NCBI RefSeq assembly: GCF_000015245.1
Contig: NC_008700.1
Span: 2,424,001 to 2,488,000 of the forward strand
Origin: Shewanella amazonensis SB2B
GTDB lineage: Bacteria > Pseudomonadota > Gammaproteobacteria > Enterobacterales > Shewanellaceae
Length of the DNA: 64,000 nucleotides
Reading direction: 5' to 3'
Notes under the pieces: generated by a model
What the model was told of the DNA's origin: nothing
Database searches by the model: none
The model's input: the letters and a program-made list of their open reading frames with translations, nothing else
Shown here: piece after piece, positions 42,863 to 50,860 of the stretch
Layout of the letters: the number at the start of each line of letters is the position of its first letter
Numbering within the stretch: position 1 is the first letter of the stretch
Translations under genes and position numbers: made by a program

Positions 42863-43735
42863 TTATCGGCTTTGAGCGCCGGGTACTATGCCGCTGTGCT
42901 CAATTTCACGAAGAATCTCGCGATTTTTCAGCGCCAATTGGCACACACCCGAGCTGATTTGATGCCTCGGACTGCAATCCACACTCCACTGACGCAGTAA
43001 ATAACCGGCGAGAGCTGCACGACAACTGATGTCCAGTACACCATTTTGCATGCCGTAATCCAACTCGATGGCTTCGGGGTACTTAAGCGAGGGATGAGGG
43101 ATAAGCGTCAGACAAAGCTGTCGCTGCCAGAGAGCATCGGTTTCACTGCGTTCATGCCCCACCACAGGCTCGCCAAAGCCGCCGATTGACTTAATCCGGT
43201 TAATCACAAAGTCGGTAAATTGTTGGTTGAGTCTGTCATAGGCACGCACATGCCAGCGCTGACCATTATTGACCATGGCATGAGGCACTATTTCCCGGCG
43301 GGTTTCACCGGATGAGGTAGACACATACTGCACCTTGAGCGATGCATTGGCCTGAATAGCTCGCATCACAGCAGCGACAATCTCCGGCTCGGGATGAATA
43401 AGCGCCACCGCGTCGAAACAAATTTCACTGGGATTTTTCGGATGGGACAAACCATCACCAAACCCTTGGGCAAGGCCGTGCAGAATGACTGCGGGATCGT
43501 GGGGAAACAGCGCATTAAACCCCGGTTGACGGTGATAGCGTTTGGTTTGGTGCACCAACTGCATATTATCGGGGGCAAGTTCGCGATACATCGCAAAGTC
43601 GCGGGTAGCTGCAGCAAGGCCAGTGGCGAAGCGACTGATAAGGTCCTGACGGCTGATCTCGCCAAAATACTGCAAACTGAAATCGATAAAGGCCAGTCGC
43701 TGTCGCTGACCATGGCTCAACTCTTCCAACTGCAT
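42863..43735 (-). CDS. WYL-domain transcriptional regulator, BrxR/CapW-like
   Basis: 290 residues. The N-terminal winged helix (RQRLAFIDFSLQYFGEISRQDLISRF, then RDFAMYRELAPDN), the WYL domain (VNNGQRWHVRAYDRLNQQFTDFVINRI, about 155-190) and the C-terminal WCX-like region match the layout of BrxR/CapW regulators. These repress phage-defence operons such as BREX and CBASS until a signal binds the WYL pocket. No defence genes lie nearby here, so the target may be remote or the protein may have another role. AAGGAG precedes the ATG. Confidence 0.75.
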   Translation of the reverse strand: MQLEELSHGQRQRLAFIDFSLQYFGEISRQDLISRFATGLAAATRDFAMYRELAPDNMQLVHQTKRYHRQPGFNALFPHDPAVILHGLAQGFGDGLSHPKNPSEICFDAVALIHPEPEIVAAVMRAIQANASLKVQYVSTSSGETRREIVPHAMVNNGQRWHVRAYDRLNQQFTDFVINRIKSIGGFGEPVVGHERSETDALWQRQLCLTLIPHPSLKYPEAIELDYGMQNGVLDISCRAALAGYLLRQWSVDCSPRHQISSGVCQLALKNREILREIEHSGIVPGAQSR

Positions 43736-43793
43736 GGGGCACTCCTTATTATGAGAATGCCCCGAAGTTACGCTTCAGCTGTTTAAGATGCAA

Positions 43794-44999
43794 TCATTTT
43801 GAGCTGATAGATGCGACATCCAATCCCAGAGCATTAAGGGTCGCATCGTCGGCAAAACCATCAGGCACCAGTTTGTTGCGCCGTTGAAAGTCACGGATTG
43901 CAGCAGAGGTTTTGCTGCCGATAATGCCGTCTGCAGCGCCGATATCGTACCCAAGTTCAATCAGCTTTTGTTGCATGGCTTTGAGCCCATCCCGGGTTCT
44001 TCTTGGCTGCAGAGGTGGGGCAACTTTAAGCGGCTTTGCCCCGTTAATGCGGTCGGCCAGATGCCCCACCGCAAGCGCATAGAACTCTGAGCGGTTCCAA
44101 CGCTGAATCACCTCAAAGTTGCTGTACCCCAAAAATGCCGGGCCTGTATGCCCCGCTGGTAAATAAAGGGCGGCGTCCATGGGCGCGGTGGGAATTGGAT
44201 GACCAAATACGGTGGTTAACCCTAACGTTTGCCACTCGGCCAACGGTTTACGGTGGTCCCTGCCAAGGCTTTCATAGTCATAATGTTTTGGCAGCAGAAC
44301 TTCCCTGCCCCAACGCTCGTTTCGCTGCCAACCAAGCTGCATTAAAAAGTTGGCAGCAGAGCTTAAAGCATCCTCGGTACTGTTCCACAAATCGACCTTG
44401 CCATCACCATCGCCGTCCACGGCATAGGTGAGATAGGTTGTTGGCATAAACTGCGTGTGGCCCATGGCACCGGCCCAGGAGCCGACCATGTCTTCAAATG
44501 ACAATCCAAACTTATCGCCAAGCCGCAGTGCCTGCAGCAGTTCCTGGGTGAAATACTGGCTTCGGCGGGCGTCACAGGCCAGAGTCGCCAACGCATCCAG
44601 TACCGGCATCTTACCTTTGTAGCCACCAAAGTTGGTTTCAAGTCCCCAAAAAGCCAGCAGATATTGGGGTGGTACACCATACTCCTTTTGCAACTTGTTA
44701 AGCAGGGCACCGTGGGTTTTGAGCATTTTTTGCCCTTCCGATATCCGGCGTTCCGTGACTCTTTTATTGAAGTAATCGGCAAAGGTCTGGGTAAATTCGG
44801 GTTGGCTTCGGTCAAGCTCTACCACCCGCTGTAATGGTTTGACACTATCGAGTACAGCAATGCTTTGGGGGGAGATGCCAGCACTCTGGGCATCCACTTT
44901 GATATCGGCAATGCATTGCTCAAAGGTGCGCGGCTCAGCACCGGCTGAGAATGCAGTGAGAATGCTCAGTGACGAGGCCAGGATGAATGGGTACTTCAA
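43794..44999 (-). CDS. Lytic murein transglycosylase, MltB family, with C-terminal peptidoglycan-binding domain
   Basis: 401 residues. The signal peptide ends FSAGA. The catalytic domain (about 25-320) has the glutamate in FWGLETNFGGYKGK, GSWAGAMGHTQFMPTTYL, and a calcium-loop-like DGDGDGKVDLW. A C-terminal PG_binding_1 domain (about 335-395) contains LQKLIELGYDIGAADGIIGSKTSAAIRDFQ. It cleaves the MurNAc-GlcNAc bond to 1,6-anhydro products in the periplasm. The start is a TTG with AAAGGAG eight bases upstream. It overlaps the end of a small upstream ORF. Confidence 0.92.
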   Translation of the reverse strand: MKYPFILASSLSILTAFSAGAEPRTFEQCIADIKVDAQSAGISPQSIAVLDSVKPLQRVVELDRSQPEFTQTFADYFNKRVTERRISEGQKMLKTHGALLNKLQKEYGVPPQYLLAFWGLETNFGGYKGKMPVLDALATLACDARRSQYFTQELLQALRLGDKFGLSFEDMVGSWAGAMGHTQFMPTTYLTYAVDGDGDGKVDLWNSTEDALSSAANFLMQLGWQRNERWGREVLLPKHYDYESLGRDHRKPLAEWQTLGLTTVFGHPIPTAPMDAALYLPAGHTGPAFLGYSNFEVIQRWNRSEFYALAVGHLADRINGAKPLKVAPPLQPRRTRDGLKAMQQKLIELGYDIGAADGIIGSKTSAAIRDFQRRNKLVPDGFADDATLNALGLDVASISSK

Positions 45000-45178
45000 G
45001 ACGTCGACTCCTTTAGTCGTGCCTGACTAGGCCGGGTGGCAAAAGAAAAGAACTCAGGCGAGCCATCATCGTGCACCAAGGGGCGACGCAAGGCAACCGA
45101 CAGGCTATTTTTCTGCAACTCTGTGGCTAAAGCCGCATCAAAATAGAGAAAATCCTTGGGTTTGCGAGACCATCGCAT
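44996..45178 (-). CDS. Possible small protein coupled to the transglycosylase
   Basis: 60 residues (MRWSRKPKDFLYFDAALATEL at the start) with no recognised family. Its TGA overlaps the TTG start of the transglycosylase, the arrangement of translational coupling, and the transglycosylase ribosome site lies inside it. There is no clear ribosome site before its own ATG; an in-frame TTG at 45211 is an alternative start. It may be no more than an open stretch. Confidence 0.3.
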   Translation of the reverse strand: MRWSRKPKDFLYFDAALATELQKNSLSVALRRPLVHDDGSPEFFSFATRPSQARLKESTS

Positions 45179-45213
45179 ATAATCAAGCGAACATCTAATG
45201 CAGAGAACCAACT

Positions 45214-45573
45214 ATGACCGACATGAATCCAAAACTCAGCAGTTTTATTGACAATATCAAAGAGTCCCAGTTGCTTTGGGGCCTGATGGATGCCGATGGC
45301 GAAGGCTGGGTAGTCTGTGATTCCAGTGAGTACGAGGACACAGACGTCATGCCTTTGTGGTCCAGCGAAGCCAATGCACAAAAGCATTGCTGTGACGAAT
45401 GGGCCGATTACAAAGCCACCGCCATTTCCCTGGTCGAGTTTCTCGAGTATTGGGTTGAAGATCTGAATCACGATGGCGTACTCATCGGCGTTGACTGGGA
45501 AGCCAACGAAGATTGTATGGAAGTTGACCCTATCGATTTGGCTCAGGATCTCGCCGAGATTGAAGCCGAGTGA
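45214..45573 (+). CDS. DUF2750-type protein
   Basis: 119-residue acidic cytoplasmic protein with LLWGLMDADGEGWVVCDSSE, VMPLWSSEANAQKHC and VEFLEYWVEDLNHDGVLIGVDWE, the conserved blocks I associate with DUF2750. Function unknown. The last codon overlaps the GTG start of the next gene (GTGA), so the two are translationally coupled. Confidence 0.75.
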   Translation: MTDMNPKLSSFIDNIKESQLLWGLMDADGEGWVVCDSSEYEDTDVMPLWSSEANAQKHCCDEWADYKATAISLVEFLEYWVEDLNHDGVLIGVDWEANEDCMEVDPIDLAQDLAEIEAE

Positions 45574-46208
45574 GCAAAGAGGTTGCACTGACAGAGACGC
45601 CTTTCGATAAGAGGCATCTCTGCTGGTTTTGCGAAGAGCCCGCTGGAGGGCTCTTTACATTTGTCAGCCCACAAACGTCAGCGGTGGCTCTCCCCGTCTG
45701 CCGTGAATGTAAACAGATTGCCAATACCCGCGAGCTCGACAGCCTTTACGAGTATCGACTCTATGTAAAAGACACCCTCCTTAAGCGTTATGCCAAACAC
45801 CTGGCTATCGGCAGTAACTGGACCAGGGAAGAGCTGGAAGACTCAGGGTTTGACTGCAAAATTCTCGGCGGTTTTAAAAAAAGCGCCTGGTTTATGTACG
45901 AGGTGGCCCGTGACCGTATTAATGCACGCGGTTGGCCCCTGACGGTCAATGGACTTCCTGTTGAAGAAAGTGTGACTGACATCGGCTTTGAGCACGGTGG
46001 CCTCACCTTTTCCAGCCTCAATGCCGCAGCGCACCACTTCAGTCAGACTCAAGGCCTGGATGAAGCTTTTTTATGTGCACTGGTAAAAATCCTTGGGCGC
46101 GACCGTTTTGGGTATGCGTTAAGGCTCGCGAACCTCTATCGGGTGGCGAGCGCCAAAGAAAAAAAGCAGTTTTTGAGAGAAATCAAAGAGGATGAAGCAC
46201 AGCTCTGA
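45570..46208 (+). CDS. Zinc-ribbon protein of unknown function
   Basis: 212 residues. Two cysteine pairs near the N terminus (LCWFCEEPAGG and LPVCRECKQIA, about residues 18-48) form a probable four-cysteine zinc site. The rest is mixed alpha/beta with no recognised domain. The GTG start overlaps the stop of the DUF2750 gene. The pair may work together, but no pathway can be inferred. Confidence 0.65.
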   Translation: MSKEVALTETPFDKRHLCWFCEEPAGGLFTFVSPQTSAVALPVCRECKQIANTRELDSLYEYRLYVKDTLLKRYAKHLAIGSNWTREELEDSGFDCKILGGFKKSAWFMYEVARDRINARGWPLTVNGLPVEESVTDIGFEHGGLTFSSLNAAAHHFSQTQGLDEAFLCALVKILGRDRFGYALRLANLYRVASAKEKKQFLREIKEDEAQL

Positions 46209-46300
46209 GTGAACCCAACACAGCTTCCTGCCATATAGGAAGTAGCCGCTGGCGGCGGAAAAAAATCCGCATATTCAGCACTGGGTAAACGCTTGCTAAG

Positions 46301-47245
46301 TTACGCCTTGATGACGTTGCGCAGTCTGTCCTGAACCACTTCAACCAACCTGTCGGGTTGGAACTTGGAGATAAACTGATCACAGCCCACTTTTTCCACC
46401 ATGGCATTATTAAAACTGCCGCTGAGTGACGTGTTGAGGGTAATGTAGAGGTCTTTCAGGCGCGGGTCGTTTCTGACTTCAAAGGTCAACTTATAACCAT
46501 CCATTTCAGGCATTTCGGCATCGGTTATCATCATCAAAAGCTCTTTGGGCACATTCATCCCTTCGTCAGCCCAGCCTTTCAATAGCTCCAGCGCCTCTCG
46601 TCCGTCACTCACCTCAAGTATTTCAATGCCCAACTGACCCAGAGTTTCCTTCACCTGTTTGCGGGCGGTGGCAGAATCGTCCACCACCAGGAGTTTGTGC
46701 CCAGGCATTTTTGCAAGCAGCGATTCATCCAACACCCCTTCAGATAAACGCACATCGTAGTGGATAATTTCGGCAAGAACTTTCTCCACATCGATGATGG
46801 AGACCAGATTTGACACCCCCTGATAGTCAAGGCGGGTAATCGCGGTGAGATAGTTATTGCGCCCGGCCGTTTTGGGCGGCGGCATTATATCGCCCCAGGT
46901 CATATTGACGATATGTTCAACCTTCCCCACCAAAAAGCCCTGCACCGAGCGGTTATATTCGGTGATGATAAGATTCGCATCGGCCTCAGCCGGCATGGGC
47001 TGAAAACCTATGGCCTGACGCAGATTAATCACTGGTATGGAAACACCCCGAATATTGGCCACACCGCTGATACTGGGATGGGAGCCCGGCATGGCATTAA
47101 GCGGGGGCAGCTTAACCACCTCTTTGACTTTAAACACATTGATGGCAAAAAGTTGTGTGGAATTCAGCCGAAACAGCAACAGCTCAAGCCGATTCTCCCC
47201 TACCAGTTGGGTACGCTGATCGACAGTTTCCAATATTTTGGCCAT
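46301..47245 (-). CDS. cheV: Chemotaxis coupling protein CheV
   Basis: 314 residues. The N-terminal CheW-like domain (about 15-160; LLLFRLNSTQLFAINVFKVKEVVKLPPLN, GVANIRGVSIPVINL) links receptors to CheA. The C-terminal receiver domain (about 182-310) has LLVVDDSATARKQVKE, phosphoacceptor Asp in MMITDAEMPEMDG and the lysine in FISKFQPD. Phosphorylation is thought to tune receptor adaptation. The ATG at 47245 has GAGA upstream; the frame stays open beyond but loses similarity. It is isolated from other che genes, as is common for cheV. Confidence 0.94.
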   Translation of the reverse strand: MAKILETVDQRTQLVGENRLELLLFRLNSTQLFAINVFKVKEVVKLPPLNAMPGSHPSISGVANIRGVSIPVINLRQAIGFQPMPAEADANLIITEYNRSVQGFLVGKVEHIVNMTWGDIMPPPKTAGRNNYLTAITRLDYQGVSNLVSIIDVEKVLAEIIHYDVRLSEGVLDESLLAKMPGHKLLVVDDSATARKQVKETLGQLGIEILEVSDGREALELLKGWADEGMNVPKELLMMITDAEMPEMDGYKLTFEVRNDPRLKDLYITLNTSLSGSFNNAMVEKVGCDQFISKFQPDRLVEVVQDRLRNVIKA

Positions 47246-47449
47246 AAACGCGGTCTCTCGATGATGTTCTGCGGCGCCCACTATCACAAAAGAGCAGCCG
47301 GGTAATTTATTCAACACGTTAAATTATAGGCGTTTCAGTTTTCATCAACCATGCTCTGGCGCAATATTGGGGATGGATAAAGCGCCCGGAGTGATCTTTT
47401 CACACCGATTTACGTATCAGGGGATTTACCAGTTACCAGAGGAACGAAT

Positions 47450-47980
47450 ATGAATTGGCGCCTATTTCTAATCAGCATCATCATGATTTATTGGCTTTCA
47501 GCCTGCAGCAGTCAACGACTGCCGGTAATTCAGGATTTTGAAGTAACACAATACCTGGGCACCTGGCATGAAATTGCACGAATGGAAAATCGCTTCGAAA
47601 AAGGCTTAAGCCAGGTCACTGCTGAGTATCGACAGGAAGGCGACCATATCATGGTAATAAACCGCGGCTACTCGGCAGCGGAGCAGCGTTGGAAGCAGGC
47701 TGTTGGAAAAGCGCGATTTGAGGGGGCGTCTGATGAGGGACGATTGGAAGTGTCTTTCTTTGGCCCCTTTTATGGCGACTATCAAATACTGGCAGCGAGT
47801 CGAAACGCAGATGGACAATACCGCACAGCACTGGTGAGTGGCAATTCCTTCGATTACCTGTGGCTGTTATCAAGGGAACCCTCTCTCACAGACGAAGAAC
47901 GGGTTTACTTTACCGATAAAATCCGGGCTCTTGGCGTCAACCCTGACACCCTTGTGTGGCTTGACGGTTCGGCTAAGTGA
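47450..47980 (+). CDS. blc: Bacterial lipocalin (Blc-like lipoprotein)
   Basis: 176 residues. The lipoprotein signal has lipobox LSAC (Cys19), and an eight-stranded lipocalin barrel begins with YLGTWHEIARMENRFEKGL, the G-x-W signature, and includes FFGPFYGDYQILAAS. Blc binds fatty acids or lysophospholipids in the outer membrane and is stress-induced in E. coli. GAGGAACGAAT precedes the ATG. The stop overlaps the convergent methyltransferase gene by 8 bases. Confidence 0.93.
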   Translation: MNWRLFLISIIMIYWLSACSSQRLPVIQDFEVTQYLGTWHEIARMENRFEKGLSQVTAEYRQEGDHIMVINRGYSAAEQRWKQAVGKARFEGASDEGRLEVSFFGPFYGDYQILAASRNADGQYRTALVSGNSFDYLWLLSREPSLTDEERVYFTDKIRALGVNPDTLVWLDGSAK

Positions 47981-48581
47981 TGGCCGCCGCTTTTTGAAAC
48001 AAGCCCATACCGGCCATTGCCGGAAGCTCGCGACTCTGGCGACATTCCAATCCCAGACGCTCAAGCTCTGCTGTAAACTCACGGTGAGAAAACCGGTTTT
48101 CCATCGGATGTTCAAATAACCTGCGACTGATTGGGTTACAGATGGCAAACCGGTACAGATCCCAATACAAAAAGTAGCCGCCGGGTTTAAGCACCCTGGC
48201 CACCTCAGCCAGGGCCCCCTGCCAATCCGGCACATGATGGAACACCGCAAACTCAACAACCAAATCAAACGCCGTTTCATCAAAGGGCATCTGACAGGCA
48301 TTCGCCTCGGTGAAAAAGGCCCAATCGTTTCCCTGCCAACGCTTTGCACTGAGGGCCAACATCTCTTCGTCCAAATCCATGGCGATGACTTGCCGGGCAT
48401 TGAGGCGATGTTTCAGAAATTCCATGCCGTTTCCACTGCCACAGCCAATTTCCAGTGCCCGTTCCAACACTGGCAGGTCTTTGGGAAAGAGGCTTTGTAG
48501 TAGCCTGGCTTCCAATGTGGATTGGATCCAAGCCCTGCCTTTGGAAGTAACAACTGCCTTTTCATTTTGATTCAGTTTCAT
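47973..48581 (-). CDS. Class I SAM-dependent methyltransferase
   Basis: 202 residues of the UbiE/Methyltransf_11 type. SAM motif I is ERALEIGCGSGNGMEFL (about 40-56), the acidic residue is in VIAMDLDEEML, and motif IV/post-I is DLVVEFAVFHHVPD. VARVLKPGGYFLYWD follows. The substrate is unknown. GAAGAG lies before the ATG. It is a single gene, divergent from the Lon-N-domain gene. Confidence 0.85.
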   Translation of the reverse strand: MKLNQNEKAVVTSKGRAWIQSTLEARLLQSLFPKDLPVLERALEIGCGSGNGMEFLKHRLNARQVIAMDLDEEMLALSAKRWQGNDWAFFTEANACQMPFDETAFDLVVEFAVFHHVPDWQGALAEVARVLKPGGYFLYWDLYRFAICNPISRRLFEHPMENRFSHREFTAELERLGLECRQSRELPAMAGMGLFQKAAAIT

Positions 48582-48726
48582 AGCATCTCTTCGTCATGTG
48601 ATTTTGATAAATGCCCTCACTGGCAGCGCCGGTGACACTGCAAACCGGGTTTGTCGCTACGCTCAAGTGATCCCCTTGTCGCTCTATTACGTAATGTCAG
48701 CCAGAAAAGTTTACTCTGGAGCCCTT

Positions 48727-49281
48727 ATGCAACTGGCCCTTTTTCCTTTACCCATTTGTCTGCTGCCCGGTGGTTTCACCAAACTGAGGATTTTTGAGCC
48801 CAGGTACAAGCGCCTGGTGAGCGAATCGCTTAGCTCGGGTATGGGATTTGGTCTGTGTATGTTAGGGGAAAATAACGAGCCTATGCCCGTTGCTACGCGG
48901 GTTGAAATTATTGACTTCGAAGCCCTCGATGACGGCTTACTTGGAATAAGCATCGCCGGGATAGAGCGTATCGAAATTCTTTCATGGCACAGTGAATCAG
49001 ATGGATTAAAGCGGGGTGAGGCACGCATTCTCTCTCCGTGGGAGCCTAGCAAAGTAAACAAAGATCATCTGCTGCTTTCTCAAAGGCTTGAGGAGGTGAT
49101 GCATGCTTTCCCTCAGCAGCAAAACCTGAATCAAACCGCTGATTTTAACGACCTCACCTGGGTATGCCAACGTTGGTTGGAACTACTGCCCATAGCGCTG
49201 GTACATAAGCAGCAGTGTTATCGACAGGACTCACCGGATATGGCGCTTGCTCTGCTGGAACAAATTATTGAAAAAGAGTGA
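48727..49281 (+). CDS. Lon N-terminal (LAN) domain protein
   Basis: 184-residue stand-alone version of the substrate-binding domain of Lon protease: QLALFPLPICLLPGGFTKLRIFEPRYKRLVSE, GFGLCML and LLGISIAGIERIEI, without ATPase or protease parts. Function unknown; such proteins are widespread in gammaproteobacteria. GGAG seven bases before the ATG fixes the start, although the frame opens earlier. The stop codon overlaps the -35 element of the following sigma-factor promoter. Confidence 0.88.
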   Translation: MQLALFPLPICLLPGGFTKLRIFEPRYKRLVSESLSSGMGFGLCMLGENNEPMPVATRVEIIDFEALDDGLLGISIAGIERIEILSWHSESDGLKRGEARILSPWEPSKVNKDHLLLSQRLEEVMHAFPQQQNLNQTADFNDLTWVCQRWLELLPIALVHKQQCYRQDSPDMALALLEQIIEKE

Positions 49282-49308
49282 TCCGACCGTGTCCCGGCTA
49301 CGTAACTT
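49279..49308 (+). promoter_or_regulatory. Predicted autoregulated promoter of the ECF sigma / ChrR operon
   Basis: TGATCC, 18 bases, then TAACTT. This is close to the promoter recognised by RpoE of Rhodobacter sphaeroides and its relatives (TGATCC-N18-TAAGA). It is therefore likely that the sigma factor encoded downstream drives its own operon. The -35 overlaps the stop codon of the preceding gene. Confidence 0.75.
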
Positions 49309-49432
49309 GTTTTACGCAGCCAACCTTGCTTTATGAAAACGCCAACAAACGAGCAAAAACATGCAAATTTTCAGGCAAAATCAGCACGGATCCCACTATG
49401 ATAGAAGCTCGTCTCCTATCAATATCAAAGGT

Positions 49433-50008
49433 ATGCAGGATTCAAAGCCAGATATCAGTGAAGAAACATTGCGCCACTGGTTGGTGGCGGTAGCCAATAA
49501 CAGGGACAAATCGGCCTTCCGCGCCCTGTTTGATCATTTTGGCCCCAAGGTCAGATCCTTTGGGCTGTCGCGTCTTTCGCAACAAGGTCTCGCAATGGAC
49601 TTGGTGCAGGAAACCCTCACCACGGTATGGACCAAAGCGCATCTTTTCGATACCGATCGGGGAAATGTCAGTACCTGGGTGTACGCCATCATGCGAAATC
49701 AGTGTTTTGACATGCTCAGACGGGTCCAACACAACCGGGAAGATGCCTTTGGTGACGACATTTGGCCTTTATTCGATGTCGATACCCATGCGGGCGACCA
49801 TGGCGACCATAAGTTGGACGCATTGCTTAACCAATATCTTTCAAAGCTACCCAAGCTCCAACGTGAGGTGGTTCAAGGCATATATCTTCAGGAACTCAGC
49901 CAACAGGAACTGGCCGACCGACTCGGCGTTCCCTTGGGTACCATCAAGTCCAGATTGCGCCTGGGCCTTGAGAAACTGAAAAGCCTGCTGGAGAAACATC
50001 ATGATTAA
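49433..50008 (+). CDS. ECF sigma factor, RpoE/ChrR-type (ECF11-like)
   Basis: 191 residues. Region 2 (about 25-95) has FRALFDHFGPKVRSFGLSR, MDLVQETLTTVWTKA and STWVYAIMRNQCFDMLRR. Region 4 (about 130-185) has LPKLQREVVQGIYLQELSQQELADRLGVPLGTIKSRLRLGL. Similarity to the singlet-oxygen sigma factor RpoE of Rhodobacter and the overlapping ChrR-like gene define the class. This ATG gives the family N terminus but has a poor ribosome site; an ATG at 49361 in the same frame is the alternative. Confidence 0.9.
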   Translation: MQDSKPDISEETLRHWLVAVANNRDKSAFRALFDHFGPKVRSFGLSRLSQQGLAMDLVQETLTTVWTKAHLFDTDRGNVSTWVYAIMRNQCFDMLRRVQHNREDAFGDDIWPLFDVDTHAGDHGDHKLDALLNQYLSKLPKLQREVVQGIYLQELSQQELADRLGVPLGTIKSRLRLGLEKLKSLLEKHHD

Positions 50009-50789
50009 ACATCACCCCAGCGACGAGATGTTGCTTACCCATGCTGCCGGCGAAACTGTGCTTGGTCTGGCGATTGCGCTCAGCGCACACTGTGAACTTT
50101 GCCCCACCTGCGCAGCAAAAGTGGAGCATTTTCAGCATAAATTGGCTATGCATCACCTGCCCCTTCCCGACCAAACAAGCGAGGCTGCACCCAGTGGTGT
50201 AATCAGTAAAAGTGCGTCTGAGGGGCACATTGACCAATCAGGTGTATCCGCTTTGGATAGCGCTTGGGATATCTCTTGGGAAAGTCAGGATAACAGCCTT
50301 GACTCACTCTTTGACGCCATTACTGCCACTCCGGCAGCAAATGCTGCGCAGATATCCGCAACCGCCGGCAATGCTGTCTTGCTGGCAACGGAGGTGAAGG
50401 GTGTCAGTTATTCCTTGCCTAAAGCATTCAGGCCTTTTATTGCAAACCCTGCGCTGGCTTCCTCCTGGAGTGGTATTGGTCAGGTAAGCCGTATGCGTTT
50501 GGATACCCGGGACGGTAAAGCCAGATCCAGCCTGCTGCACATCGCCGCTGGCGGCGAAATTCCAGAACACACTCATAAGGGGCAGGAAATCACCCTGCTG
50601 CTTCATGGCCACTTCAGCGATGAAATGGGAGACTATGCACCGGGAGACTTTATGGTGACCGATACCCGCCACCAACACACGCCCAAGACACTTGATGGCT
50701 GTCTGTGTTACACAGTGGTCGATGCACCGCTGCACTTCACCAAGGGATTATCCAAGCTGCTTAATCCCATAGGAGAGCTGATTTACTGA
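50001..50789 (+). CDS. chrR: ChrR-type zinc-binding anti-sigma factor
   Basis: 262 residues. The N-terminal anti-sigma domain has zinc ligands at His5, His30, Cys34 and Cys37 (the H-x24-H-x3-C-x2-C pattern of Rhodobacter ChrR). A linker leads to the C-terminal cupin domain (about 160-260) with EIPEHTHKGQEITLLLHGHF and YAPGDFMVTD, which holds a second metal and is needed for release on singlet oxygen or related oxidants. It overlaps the sigma gene by 8 bases, the usual arrangement. Confidence 0.93.
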   Translation: MIKHHPSDEMLLTHAAGETVLGLAIALSAHCELCPTCAAKVEHFQHKLAMHHLPLPDQTSEAAPSGVISKSASEGHIDQSGVSALDSAWDISWESQDNSLDSLFDAITATPAANAAQISATAGNAVLLATEVKGVSYSLPKAFRPFIANPALASSWSGIGQVSRMRLDTRDGKARSSLLHIAAGGEIPEHTHKGQEITLLLHGHFSDEMGDYAPGDFMVTDTRHQHTPKTLDGCLCYTVVDAPLHFTKGLSKLLNPIGELIY

Positions 50790-50817
50790 TACAGTCAGCG
50801 CACTATTGGCGACCAAT

Positions 50818-50845
50818 AATAAAGCGGGCAAAAGCCCGCTTTATT
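50818..50845. terminator. Bidirectional terminator
   Basis: A 12-bp stem (AATAAAGCGGGC) with a four-base loop is flanked by A and T tracts. It lies between chrR and the convergent membrane-protein gene. Confidence 0.88.
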
Positions 50846-50860
50846 GTTTGACCGATAAAA

